From: Idiomarina piscisalsi
GTDB lineage: Bacteria > Pseudomonadota > Gammaproteobacteria > Enterobacterales > Alteromonadaceae
Assembly: GCF_003987095.1 (NCBI RefSeq)
Contig: NZ_PIQA01000003.1
Location: 288,882-352,881, forward strand
Direction of reading: 5' to 3'
Length of the DNA stretch: 64,000 bases
The translations under genes were made by a program, and so were the position numbers. The notes beneath the pieces are model-generated. The model was not told where the DNA came from and searched no databases. It saw only the letters and a program-made list of their open reading frames with translations. Position 1 is the stretch's first letter. Every line of letters begins with the position of its first letter. Below are positions 1 through 10,284 of the stretch, piece after piece.

Positions 1-142
1 GCGGGTTTTCACGCGAATCAAACACTCGCACATCAGCAATTAACGACGGCTTGTTGGCCAGAAAACGCACAACCGATACCCCGGTCTTACCCAGACCAAG
101 CACCATGATGTGTTTTATTTTCTGCCAGTTTATCGTTGTCAT
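1..142 (-). CDS. murD: UDP-N-acetylmuramoylalanine--D-glutamate ligase, N-terminal part
   Basis: Only the first 47 codons are inside the window; the gene runs off the left edge. MurD adds D-glutamate to UDP-MurNAc-L-Ala in the cytoplasm. The visible N-terminus has the short strand and glycine loop (VLGLGKTGVSVVRFL) typical of the nucleotide-sugar binding domain of Mur ligases. The ATG lies 5 bases beyond the mraY stop on the same strand, the usual order in the mra/dcw cluster. Identification rests on this short stretch plus position. Confidence 0.85.
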   Translation of the reverse strand, partial: MTTINWQKIKHIMVLGLGKTGVSVVRFLANKPSLIADVRVFDSRENP

Positions 143-147
143 TGTTA

Positions 148-1230
148 TTACCGAAGTTTCAGTGTTGCTAAACCAATTAGCACGAAAATTAAAGACAATA
201 TCCAAAAGCGCACAATAACGCGTGGCTCTGGCCACCCTTTTAGCTCGTAATGATGATGAATAGGTGCCATACGGAAGACTCGTTTACCTCTAAGCTTGTA
301 TGAGCCAACCTGAAGCATGACCGACACGGTTTCCATGACGAACACACCGCCCATAATAAACAGCACCAGCTCCTGACGAACCAAAATCGCAATGATGCCA
401 AGCGCAGCCCCTAGCGCCAGCGAACCAACATCGCCCATAAATACCAGTGCCGGATAGGTGTTAAACCAAAGGAAGCCAAGACCGGCTCCCACAATAGCGG
501 CACAAACAACCAGTAACTCTGCGGTTAGAGGTAAATAAGGAATTTGTAAGTATTCAGCGAAGTTCACGTTACCGGAGGCGTAAGCAAAAATACCCAGCGC
601 CGCTGCCACCATAACGGTTGGCATGATGGCTAAACCGTCCAGGCCATCGGTTAAGTTCACCGCATTACTGGTACCCACCATTACAAAGTAGGCCATAAGA
701 ATGTAAAGCATGCCCAACTGCGGCATGACATCTTTAAAGAACGGCACCAGTAGCGCAGTTTCAGCCCCCATGGTGCTGCTCCAATACAGGTATACCGCCG
801 CTGCACTGGCAATAACGGATTGCCAGAAGTACTTCCACTTGGCAATGAGGCCTTTTGGATCTTTACGCACAACTTTACGGTAGTCGTCGATGAAGCCAAT
901 AATGCCAAAACCTGTTATGACCAGTAGCACAACCCAGACATAACGGTTTTCTAAGTCAGCCCAGAGTAATGAAGAGCCAAGCACTGCCGCCAAAATTAAA
1001 ACGCCCCCCATGGTTGGGGTTCCGCTCTTACTTAAATGACTTTGCGGGCCGTCATCTCTTACGGTCTGCCCAATTTGCAGAAGCTGCAGACGACGAATTA
1101 ATGTTGGACCTAACCAGAGCGATAGTACCAATGCCGTTAAGATGCTTAATATTGCTCTCAACGTTAGGTAAGAAAACACGTTAAACGCGCTTTCAAATTG
1201 CATTAGGTACTCAGCCAACCAAACTAACAT
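148..1230 (-). CDS. mraY: Phospho-N-acetylmuramoyl-pentapeptide transferase
   Basis: MraY transfers phospho-MurNAc-pentapeptide from UDP to undecaprenyl phosphate at the inner membrane, giving lipid I. The 360-residue length is that of the family. It is highly hydrophobic with about ten membrane segments. Family motifs are visible: the aspartate-rich cytoplasmic loop (FIDDYRK), the [13 protein letters not shown] motif, and the histidine-rich loop [13 protein letters not shown]. The start overlaps the murF stop by 7 bases, indicating translational coupling within the dcw operon. Confidence 0.98.
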   Translation of the reverse strand: MLVWLAEYLMQFESAFNVFSYLTLRAILSILTALVLSLWLGPTLIRRLQLLQIGQTVRDDGPQSHLSKSGTPTMGGVLILAAVLGSSLLWADLENRYVWVVLLVITGFGIIGFIDDYRKVVRKDPKGLIAKWKYFWQSVIASAAAVYLYWSSTMGAETALLVPFFKDVMPQLGMLYILMAYFVMVGTSNAVNLTDGLDGLAIMPTVMVAAALGIFAYASGNVNFAEYLQIPYLPLTAELLVVCAAIVGAGLGFLWFNTYPALVFMGDVGSLALGAALGIIAILVRQELVLFIMGGVFVMETVSVMLQVGSYKLRGKRVFRMAPIHHHYELKGWPEPRVIVRFWILSLIFVLIGLATLKLR

Positions 1231-2627
1231 GCGTGTTTATCCCCTATACTGCTGTGGCTCTCTACAGCGCTTTGCAACGCCGCTACGACGCGCTCCATGT
1301 GCGCAGACCGTGAGCCTTTAACCAGCACTGTGACCGGCTGCTTACCCTGTTGTTCTGTAAGTCTTTGTAAAATCGCCTGCACTAGGGCATCTAGTTGACT
1401 GAAATGCTTGCCTCCGTGGCCGTTAAACACTTCACTGGCGCTTTGACTGAGTACGCCCAGACTGTATAAGTTATCAATACCTGTATCTATTGCATGCTCG
1501 CCTATTTCTTCATGATAGGCGCGGGCATCAGCCCCAAGTTCTCCCATGTCACCCAGGACAAAAATTCGATAACCACTGTAGCTACCCAGTAAATCTAGCG
1601 CAGCTTTTGTTGAGGCAACACTCGCATTATAGGTGTCGTCAATAATACGTAAGTGCTCACTAACTTTGATGGTGGTTAGACGACCTTTAGCGGGAGTTAC
1701 CAGCTCTAAGCCGCGAATAATGTCAGTCAGAGAGGCGCCTAGCTGATAAGCTGCTGCTGAGGCTGACAGCGCATTAAGCACATTGTGGCGGCCACTTAAC
1801 TGTAAAGTCACTGCCTCGGCTTGGCCGTCAATATGTAAGGTAAAGGTTGGGTGGCCTTCATCGTTGAGTTGAATGTCTGTTGCATATACATCGGCTTGAT
1901 CAGATAAACCGAACGTCTGCCAGTGGTAATTAGCGCAAACTGACTCCCAGCTTTGGCTATACTCAGACTCCAGTGGGGTAATCGCCACTCCCTGGCTCCC
2001 CAGACCACGGAAAATCTCAGTTTTAGCGCGCGCAACACCGTGTACACTGCCAAACCCTTCAACATGGGCAGCGCTGACATTATTCAGTATTGCTACATCA
2101 GGCTTAGTTAATTGAGTGGTGTAGCCAATCTCCCCGGGGTGATTCGCGCCTAACTCAATAACCGCGTATTTATGTTGCTTTTCAAGGCGTAACAATGTCA
2201 GCGGTACACCAATGTCATTATTGAAGTTACCGGCTGTTGCCAGAGTACTGTCCTTAAGCGACAGAATGGAAGACAGCATTTCTTTAACGGTGGTTTTTCC
2301 GTTACTACCGGTAATAGCAACGGTTTTTGGGGCCACTTCTGCTTTCACTGCCGCACCAAGCAGCCCCAGTGCATAGCGCGTATCTTCAACGATAATTTGA
2401 CTTAATTCGGTTTGCTGTGGCTTTTCGACAAGCAAGGCTTCAGCACCGCCTTGTCGAGCTTGTTCGGTAAATCGATGCGCATCGAAATTAGGTCCTTTTA
2501 ACGCAATAAATAGCGCTCCGGTTAAGTCGTCACGCGTATCCGTTGATACCTTACTGATGGTTTTGTCTTCACCGACAAGACGTCCACCGACTTTCTCTGC
2601 TATCCAGGCTAAGGTTACAGAAATCAT
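1224..2627 (-). CDS. murF: UDP-N-acetylmuramoyl-tripeptide--D-alanyl-D-alanine ligase
   Basis: MurF completes the cytoplasmic peptidoglycan precursor by adding D-Ala-D-Ala to UDP-MurNAc-tripeptide with ATP hydrolysis. The 467-residue protein has the ATP-binding P-loop [13 protein letters not shown] near residue 106, an IDDTYNAS motif in the middle domain and a C-terminal Mur ligase domain. It overlaps murE by 4 bases upstream and mraY by 7 bases downstream, so the three genes are tightly coupled. Confidence 0.97.
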   Translation of the reverse strand: MISVTLAWIAEKVGGRLVGEDKTISKVSTDTRDDLTGALFIALKGPNFDAHRFTEQARQGGAEALLVEKPQQTELSQIIVEDTRYALGLLGAAVKAEVAPKTVAITGSNGKTTVKEMLSSILSLKDSTLATAGNFNNDIGVPLTLLRLEKQHKYAVIELGANHPGEIGYTTQLTKPDVAILNNVSAAHVEGFGSVHGVARAKTEIFRGLGSQGVAITPLESEYSQSWESVCANYHWQTFGLSDQADVYATDIQLNDEGHPTFTLHIDGQAEAVTLQLSGRHNVLNALSASAAAYQLGASLTDIIRGLELVTPAKGRLTTIKVSEHLRIIDDTYNASVASTKAALDLLGSYSGYRIFVLGDMGELGADARAYHEEIGEHAIDTGIDNLYSLGVLSQSASEVFNGHGGKHFSQLDALVQAILQRLTEQQGKQPVTVLVKGSRSAHMERVVAALQSAVESHSSIGDKHAC

Positions 2628-4090
2628 GCGCAGTCTCCTTGCAGCCAGTCGCTGACAACCGCTCGTTCGTTGTAATCAACACGTTGTGTGCCTATTACTT
2701 GATAATCTTCATGCCCCTTGCCAGCCAAAAGTACGACATCATCCTGCTGGGCTTCTTGCATAGCCCGAATCACCGCTTCCCGGCGACCCGGCCATACTTT
2801 TACTTTGTCCTTTTCAGCAATGCCGGCAAGAATGTCATCAATAATCTGTTCACTGGGTTCAGTACGCGGGTTGTCGTCGGTAACAACGACAACATCGGCT
2901 GAGTCTGCCGCGACTTTCCCCATTTGCGGGCGTTTACCCCGGTCTCTGTCACCACCACACCCAAACACACACCATAGTTTACCTTTGCAATGCAGTCGTA
3001 GCGCTCTTAGCACTTGGTCCAAAGCGTCCGGCGTGTGAGCGTAATCAACGACGACCAATGGCGAATGCTGATTGTGGAAGGCCTCCATACGACCCGGCAC
3101 AGGCATTAACTGCTTGCAGGCATTGGCTAAGTCACTTAGCTTGTACCCAAGAGAAAGCAATGTCGCTATCGCAGTTAACACGTTGTAGATATTGAAACGC
3201 CCTAATAGCGGCGTTTCTATTGCATAAGACTGACCTTGCCAGTTCAACTCGAATGCCGAACCCTCTTCATGGAATTGCAGCCCTGACGCTTTTAAACTTG
3301 GCTCTAACGATGCGTCGTTTAATGTCACCCAAAGCTCGGCACCATGCTCTTTGTACCAGTTCGCCAATACCGCATCATCGGCATTCACAATTCGGTGTTG
3401 AACACCAAAGTCCGTAAATAGGCGCTGTTTTGCAGCAACGTAATTGTCCATCGTACCGTGGTAATCCAGGTGGTCACGACTAATATTGGTAATAGCGGCA
3501 GCCGCAAATTGAATGGCGTCTACCCGGCGCTGCACTAACGCATGCGATGACACTTCCATAGCCACCAACTCAGCACCTTCCGCTTTCAACGTAGCTAGCC
3601 GTTGTTGAATAGTAACCGCATCTGGTGTGGTATGACGCTCTGGTAACAGCCGTCCAATTAAGCCGCTTCCTGTTGTGCCAATAACGGCAGACTCCTTACC
3701 CAAGCGCTGAGTAAGTTGCGCAATAATATGAGTGACTGATGTTTTGCCGTTAGTACCGGTAACGCCGATAACAGTCATACCTTTTGACGGGTGCTCGAAG
3801 AAGTTTCCGGCAATTTCAGACAGATGCTCACGAACCCCACTAAAGCCGATAACAACGGCGCCTCGCCGCTGCTCTACCGCTGGGCCCGGAGACTCAGCAA
3901 TCACCGCAACAGCGCCCTGGTCGATAGCCGCGTCGATATAAGCACGACCATCGGTTTCGTACCCGGGTATTGCAATGAATAAATCACCGTTAGCGACCTG
4001 ACGGCTATCCAGTTTTACGCCCGAGACGGTCACATCTGGAATATTTAATGATGCAGGCAACATATTTAGAAGTTCAGAAAGCATTTTCAT
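2624..4090 (-). CDS. murE: UDP-N-acetylmuramoyl-L-alanyl-D-glutamate--2,6-diaminopimelate ligase
   Basis: MurE adds the third amino acid of the stem peptide. The P-loop GVTGTNGKTSVTH is near residue 110. The DDNPRTE motif (DNPR, near residue 405) is the signature of enzymes that add meso-diaminopimelate rather than lysine, as expected in a Gram-negative. The 488-residue length is normal. It overlaps ftsI and murF by 4 bases each. The alternative first codon is a Met two residues later; both fit. Confidence 0.97.
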   Translation of the reverse strand: MKMLSELLNMLPASLNIPDVTVSGVKLDSRQVANGDLFIAIPGYETDGRAYIDAAIDQGAVAVIAESPGPAVEQRRGAVVIGFSGVREHLSEIAGNFFEHPSKGMTVIGVTGTNGKTSVTHIIAQLTQRLGKESAVIGTTGSGLIGRLLPERHTTPDAVTIQQRLATLKAEGAELVAMEVSSHALVQRRVDAIQFAAAAITNISRDHLDYHGTMDNYVAAKQRLFTDFGVQHRIVNADDAVLANWYKEHGAELWVTLNDASLEPSLKASGLQFHEEGSAFELNWQGQSYAIETPLLGRFNIYNVLTAIATLLSLGYKLSDLANACKQLMPVPGRMEAFHNQHSPLVVVDYAHTPDALDQVLRALRLHCKGKLWCVFGCGGDRDRGKRPQMGKVAADSADVVVVTDDNPRTEPSEQIIDDILAGIAEKDKVKVWPGRREAVIRAMQEAQQDDVVLLAGKGHEDYQVIGTQRVDYNERAVVSDWLQGDCA

Positions 4091-5820
4091 TGCTGACCTC
4101 CAAAGCCCGCTGCGCGAATTTCTGTGTCATCCGGGTTGTCCGGCGGCACGTTCAACAAGCGCATAGTTTGCGCGACGATATTCGAGAATACAGGGGCGGC
4201 TGCGGTACCCCCGTAATAGTCATCAGTTCCCGGCTCGTTTATCGTCACAACAACTACCACTTCAGGATTACTCACCGGCGCAATGCCGGCAAACAAAGCG
4301 ACATACTCATCACCATAACCCCCCGTTGCTTTCGTTTTCCGCGTGGTTCCAGTTTTTCCGGCAATTCGATATCCCGGTACCTGAGCTTGTTTCGCGGTAC
4401 CGTCACGCACGACTTCTTCCATCATGTGCATGACCGCACGTGTATTGTCAGGATTGAAGACTTGCTCGCCTGGTAGCGGTGACTCTTGGCGGAATATAGT
4501 CAGCGGTCGTTTTACACCACCCGATGCAATAATACTGTAAGCTTTAGCTAGCTGTAGGGTCGTAACAGACAAACCATAACCATAAGACAACGTGGCTATT
4601 TCAAACTCAGACCAACGGCGACGATCGCTCAACAGCCCCATCCCCTCACCCAGTAAGGCAACTCCTGTATCACTACCAAAGCCAGCATCCGCGTAGGTTT
4701 GCAGTAATGGGTCGACACCTAAGTCCAGTGCCATTTTCGTCACCCCCACATTTGACGAGTGTTTAAGAACTTCCGTCAGGGTAAGTTCTCCGCGGTTACG
4801 CGGGTCGCTCACACGGCGTCCACCCAGGCGCAGCCAACCAGGGCTAGTGTCAATAACGTCGCCGGCTTTATGACGGCCGTTTTCCAGCGCACTCAGCACC
4901 ACCAAGGGCTTGACCGTCGAGCCTGGCTCGTAGCTGTCGGTAATCGCCCGATTTCGCATTCTGAATGACTGCAAATCGGCACGATTGTTAGGGTTAAAGG
5001 ACGGGCTGTTGACCATTGCCAGGATTTCACCAGTATCAACATCGAGTACAATAGCGGAGCCAGACGTTGCCTGGTTGTAGCGCACGGCTTTTTTAAGCTC
5101 TGTATAGGCAGTCGCCTGAATCCGCTGATCAATACTCAAGGTTAATTGTTTTGGTTGTTGCGCCTCTGTCTGGCTAATTTCCTCAACAACCCGCCCTTGC
5201 GCATCCTTGCGATAAACTCGCTTGCCCGGTTGTCCGGTCAAGTGTTCGTCATACAGTAACTCGAGTCCTTCCTGACCCTCACCATCAATGTTTGTCAGAC
5301 CCACTAAATGGGCAGCAATTTCACCGGTTGGGTAATAACGGCGAGACTCTGTTTTTAAATAAACGCCCGGAATTTTTAGTTGCTTGACGTAATCCGCTTC
5401 CGAAGGTGTGACTTTTCGTTGCAAATAAACAAAGCGTTTGCTTGGATCATCGACCTTATCAACCAAGGCTTCGCGATTCATTCGAAAGGTCTCTGCCAAT
5501 GCCTGCCAGCGCCGCTTATCCGCCAACGCATTATGTTCATCAATACGTTTGGGGTCAGCCCAGACAGTTTCTACCGGGACACTAACTGCAAGCTCGCGGC
5601 CATGACGGTCGACAATACTGCCACGCTGCACTGGCAAGCTATCAGAGCGCAAACTACGCATATCGCCCTGCAAAGAAAAACGTTCAGGGCTAACAACTTG
5701 TATATAAGCCGCACGCGCAACCAGAACGGAGAAAACACCGAACAGCACGGTCACTGCGATATAAAAACGCCAGCGAGTACCAGCCGGTTCAGTCCGTTTT
5801 TTACGCTTCGCCATTACCAT
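4087..5820 (-). CDS. ftsI: Septal peptidoglycan transpeptidase PBP3
   Basis: FtsI (PBP3) is the class B penicillin-binding protein that cross-links septal peptidoglycan. Residues about 17-40 form a single membrane anchor after a basic cytoplasmic tail. The PBP dimerisation domain follows. The transpeptidase domain carries all three active-site motifs: STVK with nucleophile Ser301, SSN at 355-357, and KTGT at 489-492. The 577-residue length matches the family. It sits between ftsL and murE with overlaps on both sides. Confidence 0.98.
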   Translation of the reverse strand: MVMAKRKKRTEPAGTRWRFYIAVTVLFGVFSVLVARAAYIQVVSPERFSLQGDMRSLRSDSLPVQRGSIVDRHGRELAVSVPVETVWADPKRIDEHNALADKRRWQALAETFRMNREALVDKVDDPSKRFVYLQRKVTPSEADYVKQLKIPGVYLKTESRRYYPTGEIAAHLVGLTNIDGEGQEGLELLYDEHLTGQPGKRVYRKDAQGRVVEEISQTEAQQPKQLTLSIDQRIQATAYTELKKAVRYNQATSGSAIVLDVDTGEILAMVNSPSFNPNNRADLQSFRMRNRAITDSYEPGSTVKPLVVLSALENGRHKAGDVIDTSPGWLRLGGRRVSDPRNRGELTLTEVLKHSSNVGVTKMALDLGVDPLLQTYADAGFGSDTGVALLGEGMGLLSDRRRWSEFEIATLSYGYGLSVTTLQLAKAYSIIASGGVKRPLTIFRQESPLPGEQVFNPDNTRAVMHMMEEVVRDGTAKQAQVPGYRIAGKTGTTRKTKATGGYGDEYVALFAGIAPVSNPEVVVVVTINEPGTDDYYGGTAAAPVFSNIVAQTMRLLNVPPDNPDDTEIRAAGFGGQQ

Positions 5821-6128
5821 GAGACCATAACCTCCGTTTCGGATGTTACGTCACGCATTCCGAGCTGCTGTTGAGCAATACGTTCAACCCGACTGTGCTC
5901 TGTCAGTGCATTCTGTTCAATCACTAAATGTCGCCACTCGCGGTCAAGCGTGTCGCGGTAAGACAACAGGTCATCACGTTCAGCTGTCAGCTGACGGTTC
6001 AAGTGAGCCACATAAACAATGCTTAGTGCGTTAAAAACGACCACCACGCCCAGTAGCACAATCCACTTGTGCTGCACTAAATCTTGCAGCACCATTTTGG
6101 TTAAGCTGGGATAGCGTTGTTTAGTCAT
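5814..6128 (-). CDS. ftsL: Cell division protein FtsL
   Basis: FtsL is a small bitopic divisome protein that, with FtsB and FtsQ, activates FtsWI. The 104-residue product has a short cytoplasmic N-terminus, one membrane segment (about residues 24-42) and a periplasmic coiled coil (about 43-90) rich in leucine heptads. Sequence conservation in FtsL is low, so position between rsmH and ftsI, with 8- and 7-base overlaps, is a main part of the evidence. Confidence 0.93.
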   Translation of the reverse strand: MTKQRYPSLTKMVLQDLVQHKWIVLLGVVVVFNALSIVYVAHLNRQLTAERDDLLSYRDTLDREWRHLVIEQNALTEHSRVERIAQQQLGMRDVTSETEVMVSW

Positions 6129-7068
6129 GGTAGACCCTCCTTGCTATACGCAGCACCGAACTGCGTGCCCGAGGGTTTAGTGAGACTTCGTGTTTGCCTG
6201 GTTTTATGGCTTTACCCACTTTCTCTAATGACTTGTCTTTATTTATCTCGGCATCAGTAACAGGTAATCCGGCTGGTACCTGCTTGCCTTCGCTGTGTTT
6301 GCGAATAAAACGTTTAACCAATCGGTCTTCCAGGCTATGGAAACTAATAACGACTAGACGTCCGTCTTGCTTCAGTGCCGACAGAGAGGCTTCAAGCGCC
6401 TGCTCTATTTGTTCCAGTTCTTTGTTGACATGAATTCGAATAGCCTGGAATGTCCGCGTTGCTGGGTGCTTATGCTTTTCTTTTACCGGGCTGACACGGG
6501 CAATCATGTCCGCCAGTTGTTTCGTGCGCACAAAAGGCTCTTTCTCGCGATCCATAACAATGGCGCTGGCAATTTTTCGCGCAAAACGCTCTTCGCCGTA
6601 TTCTTTAAGTACCCAGCTTATCTCATCTTTTTCAGCTCGGTTCAGCCATTCGGCGGCTGTTTCACCGCGCGTGGTATCCATTCTCATATCGAGTGGTCCG
6701 TCGCGCATGAAGCTAAAACCTCTCTCGGCATCATCGAGTTGTGGGGACGACACGCCAAGGTCGAATAAAATACCGGTGACTTTTCCGGTTAATTGCCGCT
6801 GTTCAAGTACCTGTTGCAGGTTTGAGAAAGGGGTGTGGATAATGTCAAAACGTGGGTCGTCTTGCAGTGTTTTAGCGGCTTCAATAGCTTGTGGGTCTTG
6901 GTCTAACGCAATAACCTGAGCGTCATTGCCTAGCTTTTCTAACAACGCACGCGTGTGACCGCCACGTCCAAATGTGGCGTCAATATAGGTGCCTGCTGTA
7001 TCAGTCACTAAAGCGTTGATGGACTCTTCCAGTAGCACCGAAACGTGTTGTGGTGACGTTGTTATCAT
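6121..7068 (-). CDS. rsmH: 16S rRNA (cytosine-1402-N4) methyltransferase
   Basis: RsmH (MraW) uses S-adenosylmethionine to N4-methylate C1402 of 16S rRNA in the decoding centre. The 315-residue protein begins with [13 protein letters not shown], followed by the SAM-binding [14 protein letters not shown] and later [15 protein letters not shown], all family hallmarks. The C-terminus ends in the usual [14 protein letters not shown]. Its start overlaps the mraZ stop by one base, the standard second position in mra operons. Confidence 0.98.
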   Translation of the reverse strand: MITTSPQHVSVLLEESINALVTDTAGTYIDATFGRGGHTRALLEKLGNDAQVIALDQDPQAIEAAKTLQDDPRFDIIHTPFSNLQQVLEQRQLTGKVTGILFDLGVSSPQLDDAERGFSFMRDGPLDMRMDTTRGETAAEWLNRAEKDEISWVLKEYGEERFARKIASAIVMDREKEPFVRTKQLADMIARVSPVKEKHKHPATRTFQAIRIHVNKELEQIEQALEASLSALKQDGRLVVISFHSLEDRLVKRFIRKHSEGKQVPAGLPVTDAEINKDKSLEKVGKAIKPGKHEVSLNPRARSSVLRIARRVYHD

Positions 7069-7526
7069 TATAAAGAGAAGTCTTCCAGTCTTTCGTTTAG
7101 GGTGAAGTCGCCCTCGCGCTCAACGTCCATATCCTGAGCCACTTGGTCATGCCAAGCGTCTTCATCCCACAGTTCAAATTTGTTCAGCTGACCAACCAAC
7201 ATAAGCTTCTTCTCGAGCCCTGCGTGTTGTCTTAAAGGTGCTGATATCAGTAAACGACCGTTTTTATCCATTTCGCAGTCGTCTGCATGACCGAGTAACA
7301 ACCGCTGCAAGCGGCGTTCTGCGGGGTTCATACTCGATAAACGGGTGAGTTTCTGCTCAATGATTTGCCACTCGGGAAGCGGGTACAACAACAGGCACGG
7401 TTGTTTAATATCAATCGTGCATACCATTTTCCCTTCACAGTCTAAAGACAAGGCTTGGCGATACTTAGCTGGGATTGCTAAGCGCCCTTTGCTGTCAAGA
7501 CTGAGTGTTGTTGCTCCTCGGAACAT
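7068..7526 (-). CDS. mraZ: Transcriptional regulator MraZ
   Basis: MraZ is a ring-forming DNA-binding protein of the AbrB superfamily that represses its own operon. The 152-residue protein contains two tandem SpoVT/AbrB-like halves, each with the DxxGR motif: [15 protein letters not shown] near residue 9 and [15 protein letters not shown] near residue 85. It is the first gene of the division cluster. The TGG-type repeats just upstream are its expected binding sites. Confidence 0.97.
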   Translation of the reverse strand: MFRGATTLSLDSKGRLAIPAKYRQALSLDCEGKMVCTIDIKQPCLLLYPLPEWQIIEQKLTRLSSMNPAERRLQRLLLGHADDCEMDKNGRLLISAPLRQHAGLEKKLMLVGQLNKFELWDEDAWHDQVAQDMDVEREGDFTLNERLEDFSL

Positions 7527-7546
7527 GATCCCACCTGATCATTAAG

Positions 7547-7571
7547 ATCCACTATTATCCACAAATCCCCA
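7547..7571 (-). promoter_or_regulatory. Proximal MraZ-box array (three 10-bp spaced repeats)
   Basis: On the minus strand three pentamers of TGG type (TGGGG, TGGAT, TGGAT) start exactly 10 bases apart, with 5-base spacers. This is the arrangement known for MraZ operators (direct TGGG-type repeats separated by 5 bases). The array lies 20-45 bases upstream of the mraZ ATG, downstream of the predicted promoter, consistent with autorepression. Binding is inferred. Confidence 0.6.
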
Positions 7572-7580
7572 CAATGTTAC

Positions 7581-7610
7581 AGTCTAGGTGCCACTGTTTC
7601 CCACTGTCAA
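7581..7610 (-). promoter_or_regulatory. Predicted mra operon promoter with distal MraZ repeats
   Basis: Minus strand: a perfect -35 TTGACA (7605-7610) and a weaker -10 TAGACT (7581-7586), 18 bases apart. Two further repeats, TGGGA (7599-7603) and TGGCA (7589-7593), lie in the spacer, again 10 bases apart. MraZ bound here would occlude RNA polymerase. The -10 assignment is less certain than the -35. Confidence 0.5.
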
Positions 7611-7748
7611 GAAAAAAACCGCTCTATTTGTCAGGGTTTCTGGCCGATAACAACTAAACTCTTGAAGAAACGTGTGAAATAGCAGTGTTAGAGCCTGGGA
7701 TTAATTTGTGTAATACTCAGGAGAGTCACATTTGAGGTAAATTCGTGC

Positions 7749-9890
7749 ATGAAGCGTTTTTGGCTTTTCATTATTTTTAGCTTTGCTGTTGCCAGCACCG
7801 GTGTTATTTGGTTTGCCGAAAACCAACACGCTCAAACCGTAGAAGCCCGAAAGCGCACAGCAACCGAACGCCTTGGCAAGTTGCGTGCTTCGTTAGAGGG
7901 GCAACTGAATTCCTCGTTAGTCACTGTGCGCGCTTTGCGAGCTGAAATTAAACTTTCTCCCAATATTTCTAATGCTCGGTTTAACGCATTGATGACCGAG
8001 TTAATCACCCAAGATGTCCCCATCCGCCATGTTGCCTTAGCACCTGACCTGGTTATTCAATTTGTGCACCCATTAAAGGGCAACGAGCAAGCTCTTGGTT
8101 TTAATTACCGAGAGTCACAAGCCCAACTTGAGGGCGTACAAAAAGCCATTACAAACGGCGACGTTGTTATAGATGGCCCCGTCGAGTTAGTACAAGGCGG
8201 TTTAGCCTTAATTGCGCGAGCCCCCGTTGTTTTAGAAAACGACTTATGGGGTGTCATTGCAGTTGTTATTCAAATTGATGAGCTTATGGCCAATAGTGGC
8301 TTAACTTCTGAGCAAAGCATCTATTCGACATCATTAGCGAAAGTTAATGCGGCGGGCGCCAGAGAGTTTCAGTTCGGAGATTTATCTGTGTGGGAGAAAG
8401 ATCATGTCACTAGCGACGTCTCACTTTCCGCTGGGCAATGGCTACTAGCAACAGCGCCGGTTGATGGGAACTGGGTCTCCCGAGGCTTCGTCTACTGGAG
8501 CATTGTCGTTTTTGGTCTCATATTGGCAGCCTTAATGAATGCCTTTATGTATTACCTTTTTTATACGCAAATGCGACTGCGCAAAGCCCTTACCATTATT
8601 GATGAACAAGCCAGCTTTGACTCGCTCACACAGTTGCACAATCGGCGCTCCTTTATTAGACACCTCAACCGTTTAACGGGCAAAGCGGCTAAATACAACC
8701 ACTTCGCAATTCTGTTTATCGACTTAGATCACTTCAAAGAGGTGAATGACAGTCTTGGGCATGACTCTGGTGATGAGTTATTAAAGGTGGCGGGCTCACG
8801 TTTAAGAAAAGAGCTTAGAACGGAGGATTTTATCGCTCGTTTGGGCGGCGACGAGTTTGTTGTTGTTATTAACCGGCTGAAATCAAAAGACGTTATTGAC
8901 CAATTAGCCCTGAAACTAAATAACGCGTTGAATAAACCCTTTGCGTTAAGTCATAGCCAAGTGCAAACCTCATGCAGTATCGGCGTTGCACTTTATCCAG
9001 ACGATGGCCTGACTACCGAACAGTTACTTAAAAATGCCGACTTAGCGATGTATGCCGCGAAAGAAGCTGGGCGACGCACGCACTACTTCTTCAACGAAGA
9101 GCTTCGCAGGCGTTCGGAGCACCAGAACTCGATACATAGCCGTATGCGAGCAGGGCTGAAAAACCGTGAGTTTCGTTTGGTGTATCAGCCTATCGTTAAT
9201 TTTAGTAACGGCAAAGTTGAAAAGTGTGAGGCTCTGCTGCGATGGACAGACGACAACGGTAATGTCATATCCCCTGCAGAATTTATCCCGGTTGCCGAAA
9301 GTACCGGTTTAATACACGAACTTGGTCAGTTTGTTTTAGAGCAAGCCTGCGCTGATTGGAATTTACTGCAGAGAAACGACATTCATATAGGCTTGTCCAT
9401 TAACCGCTCCGAACGGGAGCTGAATGATTTAAATGCCGCCAAACAATGGCTTGAATGTATTAGTCAGCACCAGTTACCGGCGGACAAAGTGACCTTTGAA
9501 ATTACTGAATCACTGCTAATGAGCAATAAACAGCGACAGATTCACATTCTGCATTACTTGCGTTCAAACGGCGTTAAAATTGCGATTGATGACTTTGGGA
9601 CTGGCTACTCCAGTATTAATTACCTTCAGCGCTATCCGGTTGATTACCTGAAAATTGATCGGAGCTTTCTGAACCACGCACCTGGCGATAGAATACAAGT
9701 TGCCTTGACTGAGGCATTGCTGCGAGTGGCCCGCGCATTAGATATTGATGTGATTGCCGAAGGCGTTGAAAACAAAGAACAATGGGAATTTCTCCAACAC
9801 CAGAAATGCGACTTTGCACAGGGCTACTACATTAGTCCCGGCCTGGGTATTGAAGAGCTCACACGTTTCTTAAAACAGTGGCAATTTTGA
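7749..9890 (+). CDS. Membrane bifunctional GGDEF-EAL protein with periplasmic CHASE-type sensor
   Basis: Predicted cyclic-di-GMP enzyme of 713 residues. A first membrane segment (about 4-22) and a second (about 247-272) flank a periplasmic region that looks like a CHASE domain. The GGDEF domain has an intact GGDEF motif (366-370) and a product-inhibition I-site RxxD (R357-D360) five residues before it. The EAL domain begins at E494 and keeps EALLRW, the SINRS asparagine, FEITES, DDFGTGYSS, KIDRSF, AEGVE and the QGYY glutamine. Both activities could therefore be functional. An SD-like GAGGT precedes the ATG. The gene stands alone between mraZ and rnpB. Confidence 0.93.
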   Translation: MKRFWLFIIFSFAVASTGVIWFAENQHAQTVEARKRTATERLGKLRASLEGQLNSSLVTVRALRAEIKLSPNISNARFNALMTELITQDVPIRHVALAPDLVIQFVHPLKGNEQALGFNYRESQAQLEGVQKAITNGDVVIDGPVELVQGGLALIARAPVVLENDLWGVIAVVIQIDELMANSGLTSEQSIYSTSLAKVNAAGAREFQFGDLSVWEKDHVTSDVSLSAGQWLLATAPVDGNWVSRGFVYWSIVVFGLILAALMNAFMYYLFYTQMRLRKALTIIDEQASFDSLTQLHNRRSFIRHLNRLTGKAAKYNHFAILFIDLDHFKEVNDSLGHDSGDELLKVAGSRLRKELRTEDFIARLGGDEFVVVINRLKSKDVIDQLALKLNNALNKPFALSHSQVQTSCSIGVALYPDDGLTTEQLLKNADLAMYAAKEAGRRTHYFFNEELRRRSEHQNSIHSRMRAGLKNREFRLVYQPIVNFSNGKVEKCEALLRWTDDNGNVISPAEFIPVAESTGLIHELGQFVLEQACADWNLLQRNDIHIGLSINRSERELNDLNAAKQWLECISQHQLPADKVTFEITESLLMSNKQRQIHILHYLRSNGVKIAIDDFGTGYSSINYLQRYPVDYLKIDRSFLNHAPGDRIQVALTEALLRVARALDIDVIAEGVENKEQWEFLQHQKCDFAQGYYISPGLGIEELTRFLKQWQF

Positions 9891-9897
9891 AATAAGG

Positions 9898-10247
<350 letters not shown>

Positions 10248-10255
10248 GGCGACGG

Positions 10256-10284
10256 ATTCTACGCTGTGTGGCGCTCTAACTCAA
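10256..10284 (-). promoter_or_regulatory. Predicted rnpB promoter
   Basis: Minus strand: -35 TTGAGT (10279-10284), 17-base spacer, -10 TAGAAT (10256-10261). It places the start of transcription 8-9 bases downstream, at the 5' end of the RNase P P1 helix. The -35 overlaps the rsmI stop codon. Confidence 0.65.
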
